DNA from: Heligmosomoides polygyrus polygyrus | Taxonomy: Eukaryota > Nematoda > Chromadorea > Rhabditida > Heligmosomidae | Direction of reading: 5' to 3' | DNA length: 64,000 nucleotides | Assembly: GCA_947396885.1 (NCBI GenBank) | Contig: OX377203.1 | Coordinates: 8,107,298 to 8,171,297, forward strand | In this document: positions 50,430-55,563 of the stretch, in pieces | Position numbering within the stretch: position 1 is the first letter of the stretch | Layout: each line of letters starts with the position of its first letter | Notes under the pieces: generated by a model | Told to the model about the DNA's origin: nothing | The model's input: the letters and a program-made list of their open reading frames with translations, nothing else | The model's database searches: none | Position numbers and translations under genes: made by a program

Positions 50430-52926
50430 ACTTTTCCATCGGCCACCAAAGCCACCAAAAGTCATTGTATGGCCAAATACGCCTCCACGATATCTTGAAG
50501 AAGTATTAGCTTGTCCGGAAAGTTCTCAGCGTTTGAATGATTTACTTTTTCAATTTGAACTATCACAACTTTCTCATTTCTTATCGGATTCAGTCAAAAT
50601 AAGCACCCTTTGAATCAGTACAGCTTTGCCAACGGGCCAACGGTCGACTTATTCCATCAGCGAAAAAATTAGGTGGTCGAGATTACACAAGTCCACGGAG
50701 GTTGTTTTTGCTTGGTCCTGATTGGTGAGGGTTTTACCAGCAAAAAAGTTCTGAAAGTGTTTGAAAAGGTGGTTGGCGAGAAGTTTGGAGAATGTGGCGG
50801 GTGAGTCAGAACTTCAACCCTTAATTCGTTCAATTTTCGAATGGTGATTTGTAAAACGTTTGGGCGGATGTTATCGTGCAGAAGAATCGGGCCTCTTCTG
50901 TTGATCACTGCTGGCTGAAGTCGATGCAATCTTCGATGCATTTCGTTGAATTCCTTAGGCCTATGTTATACTCCCGCGGGAGCATCCGCGGAAGGGCGGG
51001 AATCGCGCCGAGATCCCTCACCTGACCAATCGCCTCGCTCCACCACGCCCGCCGTCCGCGGTGCACCCTTTGCCCACGGACGTTCCGCGGATGCTCCCGC
51101 GGGAGTATAACACAGGCCTTACAGTAGGACTCTGCTGTGATCGTTTGGCCTGGTGCCAAAAAGTTGTGATGGGCCACACCAGCCGACGACCACCACACAA
51201 CGTGGAATGCGTGGCGCATCTCAAACGGTGGATTAAGTGGCGGCGGCCTTTATCGTTTATACTTTTATTTATTTATTTATTTTTTATTTATTCAAGGCAT
51301 AGACAGACACAGACAACTGTCTAGCATGTAAAGTGCAAAAAAAAAAACGAACAAAACATCACAAATTGACCACTCGAACACAAGTCAAGTAAATAACAAA
51401 CCACAGGGATCATTTCTCGACTGTTTGGCATTCAATCTTTGACAAACATTCTACAGGCTCGAGCAGAGAGCCTCTCTAAATCTTCATACTTGCCCAGTAG
51501 CAGGTTGAATTCCTTGAGAATGCGATAGGTTAAGAAATCTGATCTGATTCTGATCTGGGCAACTGAGACTCGAAGTTTCAACTTCCTTCTCACGGATTTT
51601 GTCAACATCCCGTCAAGGAATTTATTTGTGTCAATGGAAACCTTATTTGCAACAATTTTGTATAACATGACAAAATCAGCAATTTTTCTTCTCTTCTTTA
51701 GCGAAGAAAGACCAAGCAGTGAAGCTCGTTGAGTACCGTTTGGAATAGAACTATAATCTACTGAGAAGCACCTCATCATAAGCTTCCTAGTGAAACTATT
51801 CTGAATGCTTTCTAGAAGGTCTATATCTTTCTTTTTCGGTGGATTGAAGACTGATGTCCCGCTTTCCACTACAGGTCTTACGTAGGTTTTGAAACCACGT
51901 ATGTAAACCTCGGGAAGCTTGGATTTCAAAGCCCTAAAGAGGTTATAGATGCGATAATTGGCTTTTCTTACCAAGAGACTGTAATGCTTGGAAAAACACA
52001 GATCGTTTCTTATTATATAACCGAGATCTCTAACTTCATCAGTTGTAGTTAAAACCTGACCGTTAATTCGATATTCCGGAGTTTGGGCACGGTTTTTAGG
52101 ACCGATCATCAGAAGATGTGTTTTCTCAATTGCGAGAGGCAACTCCCATATTTCTGCCCAGCGAAATACTAATATATAATAAATACTTTCTTTAGGTATT
52201 CTGGAAGGAGGGAAGGATATAGAATTCCGGTCCATTTCTTGGGAATCTTATTTCATCTAGACACCAATGTATTGTCAAATGTATGATCATCGTCTGGAAT
52301 TCGCTACACGCTGCATTTCTTCCAGGCAGTGAAGATGCTCGCTCTGATGGTGATCACCTTCATGTTCTGCTGGCTACCGTATCATCTCTACCACACGTTT
52401 GAGTTGAACGTAAGTTTTACGAGGGCTGTGTAGTAGGACTCCAGCTGCTCTCTGAACCTGAGGAATCAGTGGAACCATTTCCAGACGTTTATGACGTTCG
52501 ACAATCCGAACGTCAGCAAGTACATCTATCTCGCGATCTACTGGGTGGCGATGAGCAGCAGTGCCTACAATCCGATCATCTACTGCTTTGCTAACGAACG
52601 GTGAGGGCTTTTCACTTGGATTTTGCTCCATCTGTGTTATTGGTTTTTCGTTTTCTGAAAAAAATTCTTTAAGGTTCCGGATCGGATTTCGTTTCGTGTT
52701 CCGATGGCTTCCGATGATCAGCTGTCCGCGGGAGGACTACGAATTCTCGGAGCTGTTTCCCGAGAAGCTGCGCAGCAAGGCGATCACTCTCCAGCTGAAC
52801 AAGGCATCTCGGGACAAGGACCCAAACATCTTTCAGAAGAGCTATGAGAGTGCAGGTGGGATTTGATTCAAAATTGAAAAAAATGAATACCTTATTTTTA
52901 AATTTTTAGGTCAGAACTTCTCCTAA
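23157..52926 (+). CDS. tkr-1: Tachykinin/neuropeptide-type GPCR (tkr-1-like), 12 coding exons
   Basis: A rhodopsin-class seven-transmembrane receptor, expected at the plasma membrane of neurons or muscle to bind a neuropeptide and signal through G proteins. Coding exons: 23157-23281, 29189-29285, 29341-29453, 32340-32429, 36256-36379, 40688-40767, 42636-42722, 48852-48915, 52326-52409, 52485-52600, 52674-52855, 52910-52926. Every junction has AG/GT and matching phase. The total is 1179 nt, i.e. 392 residues plus stop. Landmarks: TM1 [11 protein letters not shown]2 [12 protein letters not shown]3 ending SWDR (DRC in place of DRY), TM4 AIIW, TM5 QYALP, TM6 FCWLPYH, TM7 NPIIYC, with paired cysteines in GDLC and HAC. 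From memory of Caenorhabditis TKR-1, resemblance runs through TM2, TM3 and the [13 protein letters not shown] loop. The ligand is inferred from family only. Large introns hold many transposons. Confidence 0.93.
23974..24268 (+). repeat. tRNA-derived SINE (family A), full length, in intron 1
   Basis: A clean copy: head GGCGCGGGTAGCGCAGTCGG, B-box-like TTCCTGGTTCGGATTTCC, body to CGACATCCCCTAGAAG, tail GAGTAACGCCGTCC with pyrimidine-rich repeats. Confidence 0.85.
24480..25130. repeat. Long foldback, left arm
   Basis: Landmarks such as GAATGAAGACAGGTGACAAT, CTGCTCGAAAGGTGATAACT and CTTGTTACAGTCTTGTTACT recur in reverse complement at 26905-27420 and 27905-27990. The arms are imperfect and the ~1.8-kb loop holds RT fragments. 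Confidence 0.65.
25131..25162. repeat. (TTTA)n microsatellite
   Basis: About eight TTTA units, forming the 3' tail of the minus-strand CR1 relic that follows. Confidence 0.9.
25163..25635 (-). pseudogene. CR1-like retrotransposon 3' end
   Basis: On the minus strand the last frame reads [20 protein letters not shown] then [13 protein letters not shown], a CR1-type C-terminus. It is followed by a 3' UTR and the (TAAA)n tail at 25131-25162. 5'-truncated. Confidence 0.55.
25640..25861 (-). pseudogene. RTE-like retrotransposon C-terminal fragment
   Basis: Minus-strand frame: [31 protein letters not shown], then [14 protein letters not shown]. This resembles the RTE C-terminus (GRPxxRWxD ... DRxxWRxxV). 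Relic. Confidence 0.6.
25848..26345 (+). pseudogene. Non-LTR retrotransposon RT domain fragment
   Basis: It reads [40 protein letters not shown] and [19 protein letters not shown], then a stop. After the stop the frame continues [18 protein letters not shown], where the catalytic F/YADD has become VADD. An in-frame stop and the altered motif make it inactive. It abuts the minus-strand RTE fragment head to head. Confidence 0.85.
26735..26850 (-). pseudogene. Tc/mariner-type transposase fragment
   Basis: The minus strand reads [20 protein letters not shown], resembling the first-Asp region (ILFSDEATFxLNGxVN) of Tc-type transposases. Only ~40 codons remain. Confidence 0.55.
26905..27420. repeat. 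Long foldback, right arm (proximal part)
   Basis: Inverse of 24700-25115. It is interrupted at 27420 by tRNA-like repeat copies and resumes at 27905-27990 (TTTTTTGAAACACCCTGAAT...). Confidence 0.6.
27419..27660. repeat. tRNA-derived SINE family B, inverted pair
   Basis: The minus strand at 27528-27419 carries a tRNA-like head (GGCGCCGGTGGTGTAATGGC ... GGTTCGAGACCCGCC). It abuts a + strand body from 27529 (AGTTTTGACCGCAACAAGAC, then TTGAGGCTTAAAGAAACTGA). Confidence 0.6.
27746..27905 (+). repeat. tRNA-derived SINE family B, with tRNA-like head
   Basis: The head at 27752-27827 has a 7-bp acceptor-like stem (GGCGCCG with TGGCGCC) and a perfect T-arm (GCGGG/CCCGC around TTCGAGT). The D and anticodon regions do not fold as a tRNA: position 33 is not U, and there is extra length. 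A body ending TTGAGGCTTAAAGAAACTGA follows. Best read as a SINE, not a tRNA gene. Confidence 0.6.
27991..29188. other. Intron 1, 3' part
   Basis: No exon or named repeat is recognised up to the exon 2 acceptor. Confidence 0.4.
29189..29285 (+). CDS. tkr-1: tkr-1 coding exon 2 (TM1)
   Basis: Acceptor CTATCTAG. It reads [20 protein letters not shown], then VMWIIYRHK, i.e. TM1 with the conserved GN. Donor AAG/GTTGGA. The next intron is only 55 nt. Confidence 0.92.
29341..29453 (+). CDS. tkr-1: tkr-1 coding exon 3 (TM2)
   Basis: Acceptor ACACGTTTAG. It reads [20 protein letters not shown] and continues through TM2 to LYHDW. The Asp of FAD is the conserved TM2 residue. Donor TG/GTGAGG, with the split Trp codon completed by exon 4. 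Confidence 0.95.
29496..30769 (+). mobile_element. Mariner copy 1 (TTAGGTTGGTGCATAAG family)
   Basis: 1274 bp between TA dinucleotides (29494-29495 and 30770-30771), with inverted ends TTAGGTTGGTGCATAAGTTC and GAC...TTATGCACCAACATAA. It lies in receptor intron 3, 42 bp past the exon 3 donor, in the same orientation as the gene. Two further copies are at 44251-48770 and 62009-63277. The end sequence resembles that reported for hookworm bandit-type mariners (from memory). Confidence 0.93.
29665..30675 (+). pseudogene. Mariner transposase, near-intact with a premature stop
   Basis: The frame opens at ATG 29665 ([20 protein letters not shown]) and runs 336 codons. It has the DNA-binding helices ([20 protein letters not shown]), WVPHDL, GDEKW (Asp 1), [13 protein letters not shown] (Asp 2) and [17 protein letters not shown] (Asp 3), with DD34D spacing. 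A TAG replaces the Lys codon after TIDV, so the final residues GGYFK are lost relative to copy 3. The rest is open, so activity cannot be excluded. Its GTG/TTG-initiated upstream extension is not needed. Confidence 0.85.
30770..31367. other. Intron 3, between mariner and SINE
   Basis: At 31035-31110 there is a short inverted repeat (GGCGTCGGAAGGTGTCCAAAA type). A CGGATTCATCAACGA motif near 30816 recalls the ends of repeat P. No exon is seen. Confidence 0.4.
31368..31650 (-). repeat. tRNA-derived SINE (family A) in intron 3
   Basis: Head at ~31640, tail at ~31370. A second fragment of the same family is at 31821-31893 on the same strand. Confidence 0.72.
32340..32429 (+). CDS. tkr-1: tkr-1 coding exon 4 (TM3)
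   Basis: Acceptor GCTTTCAG. The first base completes the Trp codon from exon 3. It reads [20 protein letters not shown], then FSMMALSWD plus a split Arg. The Cys of GDLC is the disulfide partner of the exon 6 Cys. Donor AG/GTCAGT. Confidence 0.95.
33100..33395 (+). repeat. tRNA-derived SINE (family A), full length, in intron 4
   Basis: GCGTGTAGCGCAGTCGGAGG head, TTTATCC-repeat tail. A close match to 3326-3613 inverted, apart from a 9-bp deletion near GAAGTAGGCTGG. Confidence 0.85.
33396..34029. other. Intron 4, unassigned
   Basis: No exon or known repeat is recognised. Confidence 0.35.
34030..34740 (-). pseudogene. Non-LTR retrotransposon RT fragment
   Basis: On the minus strand, [10 protein letters not shown] (about 34680) is followed by a degraded [17 protein letters not shown] segment (catalytic YADD lost), [20 protein letters not shown], and further thumb-region sequence ([20 protein letters not shown]). 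Multiple frameshifts. Confidence 0.75.
34741..35885. other. Intron 4, unassigned
   Basis: A short duplicated GTCGCGCACCATTGCGC(G/A)AC motif lies at 35572 and 35618. No exon is seen. Confidence 0.35.
35886..35907 (-). other. SL1 leader sequence, isolated copy
   Basis: The 22 nt equal nematode SL1 on the minus strand (starts GGTTTAATTACCCAAG, ends TTTGAG). It is followed immediately by ATG TCT TGA, not by a GT donor. A small hairpin (GACATCTCAA region against GTCTTGAGATG) adjoins. Origin unclear: an SL-bearing cDNA copy or an SL RNA relic. Confidence 0.75.
36256..36379 (+). CDS. tkr-1: tkr-1 coding exon 5 (ICL2 and TM4)
   Basis: Acceptor AGATTTCAG. It reads [20 protein letters not shown], then AIAIIWTIS through TM4. 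The DRY position is Asp-Arg-Cys. Donor ACG/GTAAGC, phase 0. Confidence 0.95.
36462..36483 (-). other. SL1-like sequence, isolated copy
   Basis: Minus strand, about 20 of 22 positions of SL1, differing at the 5' bases. It is followed by GT (GAG/GTGTAGG). It lies 82 bp past receptor exon 5. Confidence 0.6.
36800..36960. repeat. Relic of the 41603-42466 foldback arm
   Basis: It shares GTCAAACGAGGTT-TAGGTGGATC and TTAGAGGACTAAAAGTGG with the foldback arm, then a run of 14 C. Confidence 0.55.
37109..37303. repeat. Palindromic CCAAT MITE in intron 5
   Basis: Ends CATGTCGCGTAGATGAACAG and CACCTACGCGACATAT. Internal CAGCCAATGATAACC and CCAGTCCATCAG. Confidence 0.65.
37944..40497. mobile_element. 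pogo/Tigger-like DNA transposon, non-autonomous
   Basis: 2554 bp flanked by TA on both sides, with imperfect inverted ends CAGTCCCTTCTCGTTATATC (left) and, inverted, CAGTCCCTCCTATTATAACG (right). TA target plus CAGT ends is the pogo/Tigger pattern. No transposase is recognised inside. The interior is patchy: SINE-B-like fragments near 38285-38350 and 39885-39990, a Harbinger MITE at 38796-38922, and a GC-rich block at 39450-39850 with long but unconvincing frames. Confidence 0.6.
38796..38922. mobile_element. PIF/Harbinger-type MITE
   Basis: Ends GGCCCCGTTTATCCTCC and, inverted, GGCCCAGTTTATACTTCG, flanked by TTA and TTC (expected TTA). Non-coding hairpin. Confidence 0.55.
40688..40767 (+). 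CDS. tkr-1: tkr-1 coding exon 6 (extracellular loop 2)
   Basis: Too short for simple ORF calls. Acceptor TAATGTTCAG, donor GC/GTGAGTG. It reads [20 protein letters not shown] and on to SSPAHP, with phases 0 in and 2 out, exactly what exons 5 and 7 require. The Cys is at the expected ECL2 position. The exon starts 190 bp after the Tigger-like element ends. Confidence 0.88.
41603..42466. mobile_element. Long foldback element in intron 6
   Basis: Arms of about 385 bp (41603-41990 and 42085-42466) are near-perfect inverse copies, with outer ends CTTATGTGTCAGTATTTTGT and its complement. The loop is ~95 bp. The identical short frame in both arms ([16 protein letters not shown]) is a symmetry effect. 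A decayed arm copy is at 36800-36960. Confidence 0.75.
42562..42617. mobile_element. Mariner MITE remnant (same family as 20119-20357)
   Basis: It ends TTTCATATGCAACGACCTAA followed by TA, matching the right end of the 20119 element. Only one end is present. Receptor exon 7 begins 18 bp downstream. Confidence 0.65.
42636..42722 (+). CDS. tkr-1: tkr-1 coding exon 7 (TM5)
   Basis: Acceptor TTCTTGCAG. It reads [20 protein letters not shown], then FARIAWAL with a split Arg. Pro in YALP is the conserved TM5 proline. Donor CG/GTAAGG. A mariner MITE remnant ends 18 bp before the exon. Confidence 0.95.
42762..44241. mobile_element. Tc5-like foldback transposon
   Basis: 1480 bp with ~480-bp inverted arms. 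Outer ends are CAAGGGAAGGGTCTGAAG and, inverted, CAAGAGAAGGGTCTGAAACG. TCA is duplicated at both flanks, fitting the TNA target site known for Tc4/Tc5. The ends recall C. elegans Tc5 (from memory). The ~600-bp centre (43200-43800) has short charged frames but no recognisable transposase, so it is likely non-autonomous. It starts 39 bp after the receptor exon 7 donor. Confidence 0.75.
44360..44650. repeat. TTCGAA-rich minisatellite, left
   Basis: About six variable units, ~42 bp each, of the form ATTCGATTATTCGAATATTC with spacer GAGAAAGTCC. Highly self-complementary. Confidence 0.8.
44651..47129. other. Interior of the nested element
   Basis: No convincing coding sequence. A tRNA-like B-box (GGTCCAGGTTCGAATC) lies at ~45105, and a run of G at ~45370. 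GGAAATGGATGGAGCATCCA forms a short hairpin at ~47040-47070. Confidence 0.4.
47130..47560. repeat. 41-bp minisatellite, right
   Basis: About nine near-identical 41-bp units built from TTCGAAATTCGAAATTTTG and AAAATCGAATATTATTCG. Alternating GATCATTC/GATCACTC variants suggest a two- to three-unit higher-order pattern. Confidence 0.88.
47583..48601 (-). pseudogene. Mariner transposase copy 2, one frameshift
   Basis: The frame begins at ATG 48601 ([20 protein letters not shown]) and contains [10 protein letters not shown]. At about 47880 one base is lost (GAGCAGGTGAGG-TGTTTTC), shifting the frame before [12 protein letters not shown]. The C-terminal part, including [17 protein letters not shown] and ending KTIDVKGGY, lies in the second frame. 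Its last codons abut the nested element. Confidence 0.9.
48852..48915 (+). CDS. tkr-1: tkr-1 coding exon 8 (ICL3)
   Basis: Acceptor CTTGTTCAG. It reads [20 protein letters not shown] plus Lys. Ser- and Lys-rich, it leads directly into the TM6 exon, and the phases fit. Donor AAG/GTACCT. Confidence 0.9.
49281..49452. repeat. Tandem duplication, 86-bp unit
   Basis: Two nearly identical units starting TGTTTTATTCCGCGTTGTC and ending TTTTGTTAGCCGTTT, in intron 8. Confidence 0.9.
49581..49665 (+). repeat. tRNA-derived SINE (family A) fragment
   Basis: It matches the family from GTCACGTGGACCCGATTCC through CCTGGTTCGGATTGCCGCCC to the family's CCATC; both ends are missing. Confidence 0.65.
49683..50345. 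repeat. ~660-bp palindrome with an SL1-like leader in each arm
   Basis: The arms (about 49690-50015 and 50042-50345) are imperfect inverse copies around GGACATATTCTG / CAGAATATGTCC. SL1-like 22-mers sit at 49942-49963 (+) and 50095-50116 (-), each with a single change (GGTTGAATT for GGTTTAATT). They are followed by GTAAACGG, so the TTACC...GGTAA stem of an SL RNA is retained. No exon of the receptor is here. Confidence 0.75.
50333..50505 (+). repeat. SINE family A fragment split by (AAAT)n
   Basis: TTGGTACCAGTCTAGGAGGG, then ~15 AAAT units (50371-50431), then CATCGGCCACC and GTCATTGTATGGCCAAATAC. Confidence 0.65.
50516..51220 (-). mobile_element. Mariner relic with nested Harbinger MITE
   Basis: The left end TTAGCTTGTCCGGAAAGTTC follows TA. 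The transposase reads from ~51219 on the minus strand: [20 protein letters not shown], then (across the MITE) [20 protein letters not shown], where HDNARPH is degraded to HDNIRPN and SPDLSPSD to SPNFSPTT. The 5' half and right end are missing. Confidence 0.8.
50958..51118. mobile_element. PIF/Harbinger-type MITE, 161 bp, clean target duplication
   Basis: Ends GGCCTATGTTATACTCCCGC and, inverted, GGCCTGTGTTATACTCCCGC, ~40-bp inverted repeats, flanked by TTA on both sides. A 3-bp TTA/TAA target and GGCC-type ends fit PIF/Harbinger. It interrupts the mariner transposase relic. Confidence 0.85.
51265..52235 (-). pseudogene. CR1-like retrotransposon, 5'-truncated
   Basis: A 267-codon minus-strand frame ends at 51432. 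It reads [55 protein letters not shown] and [19 protein letters not shown], the post-catalytic thumb and C-terminal region of CR1-type RT. The 3' tail is an ATTT-rich repeat at ~51265-51290. The frame is uninterrupted, so the insertion looks fairly recent. It lacks everything upstream of the RT thumb and ends 90 bp before receptor exon 9. Confidence 0.85.
52326..52409 (+). CDS. tkr-1: tkr-1 coding exon 9 (TM6)
   Basis: Acceptor TTCTTCCAG. It reads [20 protein letters not shown], then [15 protein letters not shown] is the TM6 signature (CWxPY/H). Donor AAC/GTAAGT, followed by a 75-nt intron. Confidence 0.96.
52485..52600 (+). CDS. tkr-1: tkr-1 coding exon 10 (TM7)
   Basis: Acceptor ACCATTTCCAG. 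It contains [20 protein letters not shown] with IYCFANE, i.e. the TM7 NPxxY motif. A weaker in-frame acceptor 15 nt upstream (exon from 52470) would add WNHFQ. Donor CG/GTGAGG. Confidence 0.92.
52674..52855 (+). CDS. tkr-1: tkr-1 coding exon 11 (C-terminal tail)
   Basis: Acceptor ATTCTTTAAG. It reads [15 protein letters not shown], the membrane-proximal helix 8, then Cys residues that could be palmitoylated and a charged cytoplasmic tail ([18 protein letters not shown]). The donor G/GTGGGA is weak. If unspliced, the frame stops at 52866 after two extra residues. Confidence 0.9.
52910..52926 (+). CDS. tkr-1: tkr-1 coding exon 12 (last residues and stop)
   Basis: Acceptor AAATTTTTAG after a 54-nt intron. 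It completes Gly and adds QNFS before TAA. The total CDS becomes divisible by three. Read-through of the weak donor upstream is the alternative end. Confidence 0.6.
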
Positions 52927-53183
52927 AGTGCAGTCAAGCAGCGCAACTTTTAAGTGTGGTATTTGAGTGGACGAAATCGCGCCATGCATTTGTCCAGGAC
53001 GTCAAGATCTTCATTTGATTCATCGCAAAAATTTCGGGCGGGTCATGAAATAACCATACTGCACAGTCTTAAGTAAGCGGCATTTACACTATCAATCACA
53101 TGAAAATCGAGGCATACTGGACAAGATCATGACGCTATCTTTTTGCTCGAACTCATGAAAGTTACTTCTTTTGCACACATTGA

Positions 53184-53194
53184 AATAAAATAAA
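53184..53194 (+). promoter_or_regulatory. Possible polyadenylation signal
   Basis: Two overlapping AATAAA hexamers lie about 260 nt after the receptor stop codon. This is a plausible 3' end for tkr-1 but unsupported by other signals. Confidence 0.45.
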
Positions 53195-53231
53195 TATGCG
53201 GGCAGAATTGTCTTATGCATCCCAGCCCCTT

Positions 53232-53262
53232 CTCATGTAGGCCACATTAACGACTAGTACCC
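53232..53262. repeat. CCAAT MITE end fragment
   Basis: TCATGTAGGCCACATTAACG followed by ACTAGTACC matches 61927-61955. Confidence 0.5.
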
Positions 53263-53327
53263 GAGGAGGTTAAAAAAGCAGGATTTGCGGATGGTCGTCA
53301 AGAATTATGCATGGATATTTGAGCAGT

Positions 53328-53415
53328 GGCTACGTAATAGCGCAGTGGAGAGCAGGAGTCGTTCTTGTACGAAGCGCGAGTCGATACAAGGTCCGATTCT
53401 CTCCAGATTCGTGTC
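53328..53415 (+). repeat. tRNA-like relic
   Basis: A-box-like TAATAGCGCAGTGGAGAGC and B-box-like AAGGTCCGATTCTCTCC, about 55 bp apart. The ends do not form an acceptor stem. Confidence 0.4.
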
Positions 53416-53422
53416 CATAAAT

Positions 53423-54766
53423 CGGCCATGAGAAGGATGATTCACCTGCTTTCCAATCGGTGAGCCGCGTAGCTTCATGATCAGTTTAGTGTTGCCACGA
53501 CATTTTCAATCACAGAACAGTTTTTGCTACCATCATACCCCAAACTTAGGTAATTAAACCATGTTCTCGAGTAGGTCAAGTATGCAATCCTGTTGTCCAT
53601 GATACCCCCTTACGGAGACAGCGCTACTTCATGGTCAGTTTAGTGTTGTCACGGCATTTTCAATCGCTAAACGGCTTTTGGTATTATCACCACGATACCT
53701 CAAACTTGGGTAATTAAACCATGTTCTCGAGTAGGTCAAGTATGCAATCCTGTTGTTCATGATACCCCCTTAAGGAGACAGCGCAACTTCATGGTCAGTT
53801 TAGTGTTGTCACGTTATTTTCAATCGCTAAACGGCTTCTGGTATTATCACCACGATATCTCAAACTTGGGTAATTAAACCATGTTCTCCTGTAGGTCAAA
53901 TATGCAATCCTGTTGTCCATAATACCCCCTTACGGAGACAGCGCAGCTTCATGATCAGTTTAGTGTTGTTTAATTCGCCAAACACCCTACCATCACCGCG
54001 ATACCTCAAAGCTGGATAATTAAACCATGTCCTCGGTAGGTCAATTATACAACCCTGTGGTCCATGAGAAGGATGCTACTCGGGCCGTCCTAACGGAGAG
54101 CCGCGCAACTTCAACAGTTTAGTGTTGTCATGGTATTTTCAATCGCCTGACTGCCAAACCTGGGTAATTAAATAATGTCTTCTAGTAGGTCAAATAAGCA
54201 ATCCGTTGTCCATGAGAATGATGATTCACCTGCTTTCCCATCACTGAGCCGCGCAACTTTATGAACGCAACTTCATGATCAGTTTAGTGTTTTCATGGCA
54301 TTCTCAATCGCCAGACGGTTTTTAGTATCATCACCCACCACGATGCCTCAAACATGGGTAATTAAACCACGTTCTCGAGTAGGTCAAGTATGCAATCCTG
54401 TTGTCCATGCGAAGGATGATTCACTTGCCTTCCCATCGGTGAGCCGCGCAATTTTATGAGCGCAGCTTCATGATCAGTTTAGTGCTGTCACGGCATTTTC
54501 AATCGCCGAACGGTTTTTGATAGCATCATCAGGATACCTCAACCTTGGATAATTAAACCATGTCCTCTAGTAGGTCAAATATGCAATCCTATTATCCATG
54601 AGAAGGATTCTACTCCGGCCTTCCTAGCGGAGAGAGGCGCAACTTCATGACCAGTTTAATGTTGTCACGGCACTTTCAATCACCGAACGGATTTTGGTGT
54701 TATCACCACGACACCTCAAAATTGGGTGTTTAAACCATGTTTTTGAATAGGTCAAATATGCGTTCC
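53423..54766 (-). repeat. Tandem array of SL1-bearing units (8 leaders)
   Basis: Eight SL1-like 22-mers, all minus strand, lie at 53539-53560, 53699-53720 (exact), 53859-53880 (exact), 54005-54026, 54153-54174, 54347-54368, 54538-54559 and 54715-54736. The spacing is 146-194 bp. The leaders share conserved spacer blocks (on the + strand TCATGATCAGTTTAGTG, GTAGGTCAAGTATGCAATCC, TTTTCAATCGC). Most units keep GT right after the leader, as in an SL RNA, and TACC...GGTA pairing around it. The AATTTTTGG-type Sm site of SL RNA is not evident on the minus strand. Could be a decayed SL RNA gene cluster or a satellite that captured SL1. Confidence 0.85.
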
Positions 54767-54964
54767 TTCACAATAGCGGACAGAAGCTGCGTGCACAGCA
54801 AATGCCATCCGGAGCACTTGCTCATCCAAACCTCTAAAAATTCCTGTTTGGGAAGCTAAGCTAAACTTCTGTGCATACATGGCTAGAACCTCGACTACCC
54901 GTATGGATGAAAATAATCTTCAGAAGTGCATACTTTGAGACCACTCTGTACTGTATACTAGGTG

Positions 54965-55130
54965 CTAGTCGTGAATATTACCTACATAGGCAGGAGGAAG
55001 CGCAATAGACCAATCAGGCTGCACCAAGTGGGAATACCTACTGTTAGGAGCGGGTAGTGCTCTGATTGGTTGGGAATTGTAGCGTAGCGTCCGCGCCACC
55101 ATGTGGGCCGTATTAGCGACCATTATCCTA
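54965..55130. repeat. CCAAT MITE
   Basis: Ends TGCTAGTCGTGAATATTACC and GTGGGCCGTATTAGCGACC. Internal GACCAATCAGGC and TGATTGGTTGGG face each other. Confidence 0.6.
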
Positions 55131-55167
55131 TATTGGCCATAGTATTCTATTCAACGATTTTCTTCAG

Positions 55168-55563
55168 GTCTTTCTCGTCCATGCAACGGCGTCAGCGACA
55201 AACGGCGACTTCGAGGCGCCTTCTCGTCAAGTCGAACGAATCTGACCGGCGACGACGATATATGATGCTTGGCGCCACCCTTCTTCATCCCACAATCCAG
55301 TCTGGTCTGCATTCGGCCGTGATTTGCCACAATCTTAAGGACAAAGTCCCAACAAGAACTCATTTGAAGAGCGCAGTCTCCTCCAGTAGATTTCAGGCGC
55401 TTATAGAGGACAGCGGTGTCAGTTCTGGTAGTGATGACTCTGAAATTCCTAGCGGTCTACGCATCCGCCCACAAAGGCAAACTGGACGTTCACCGATGAA
55501 ATTGGCCGGCAGATGGACAGAATTTCTCCAGGAGGTCAACGGATTTTCTATGGCGGCAGTTTG
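55168..55563 (+). CDS. Possible 3' coding exon, unrecognised product
   Basis: After a good acceptor (CGATTTTCTTCAG) an open frame of ~132 codons runs to TGA. It is Ser/Arg-rich at first (MQRRQRQTATSRRLLV) and then looks like a disordered tail (ALIEDSGVSSGSDDSEIPSG), ending EFLQEVNGFSMAAV. I do not recognise the family. The exon would need an upstream donor leaving 2 nt, which receptor exon 11 (1 nt over) does not supply. Joined to exon 11, the frame would end after ~31 codons. Chance or pseudogene is possible. The frame's upstream extension runs through a MITE and is ignored. Confidence 0.35.
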
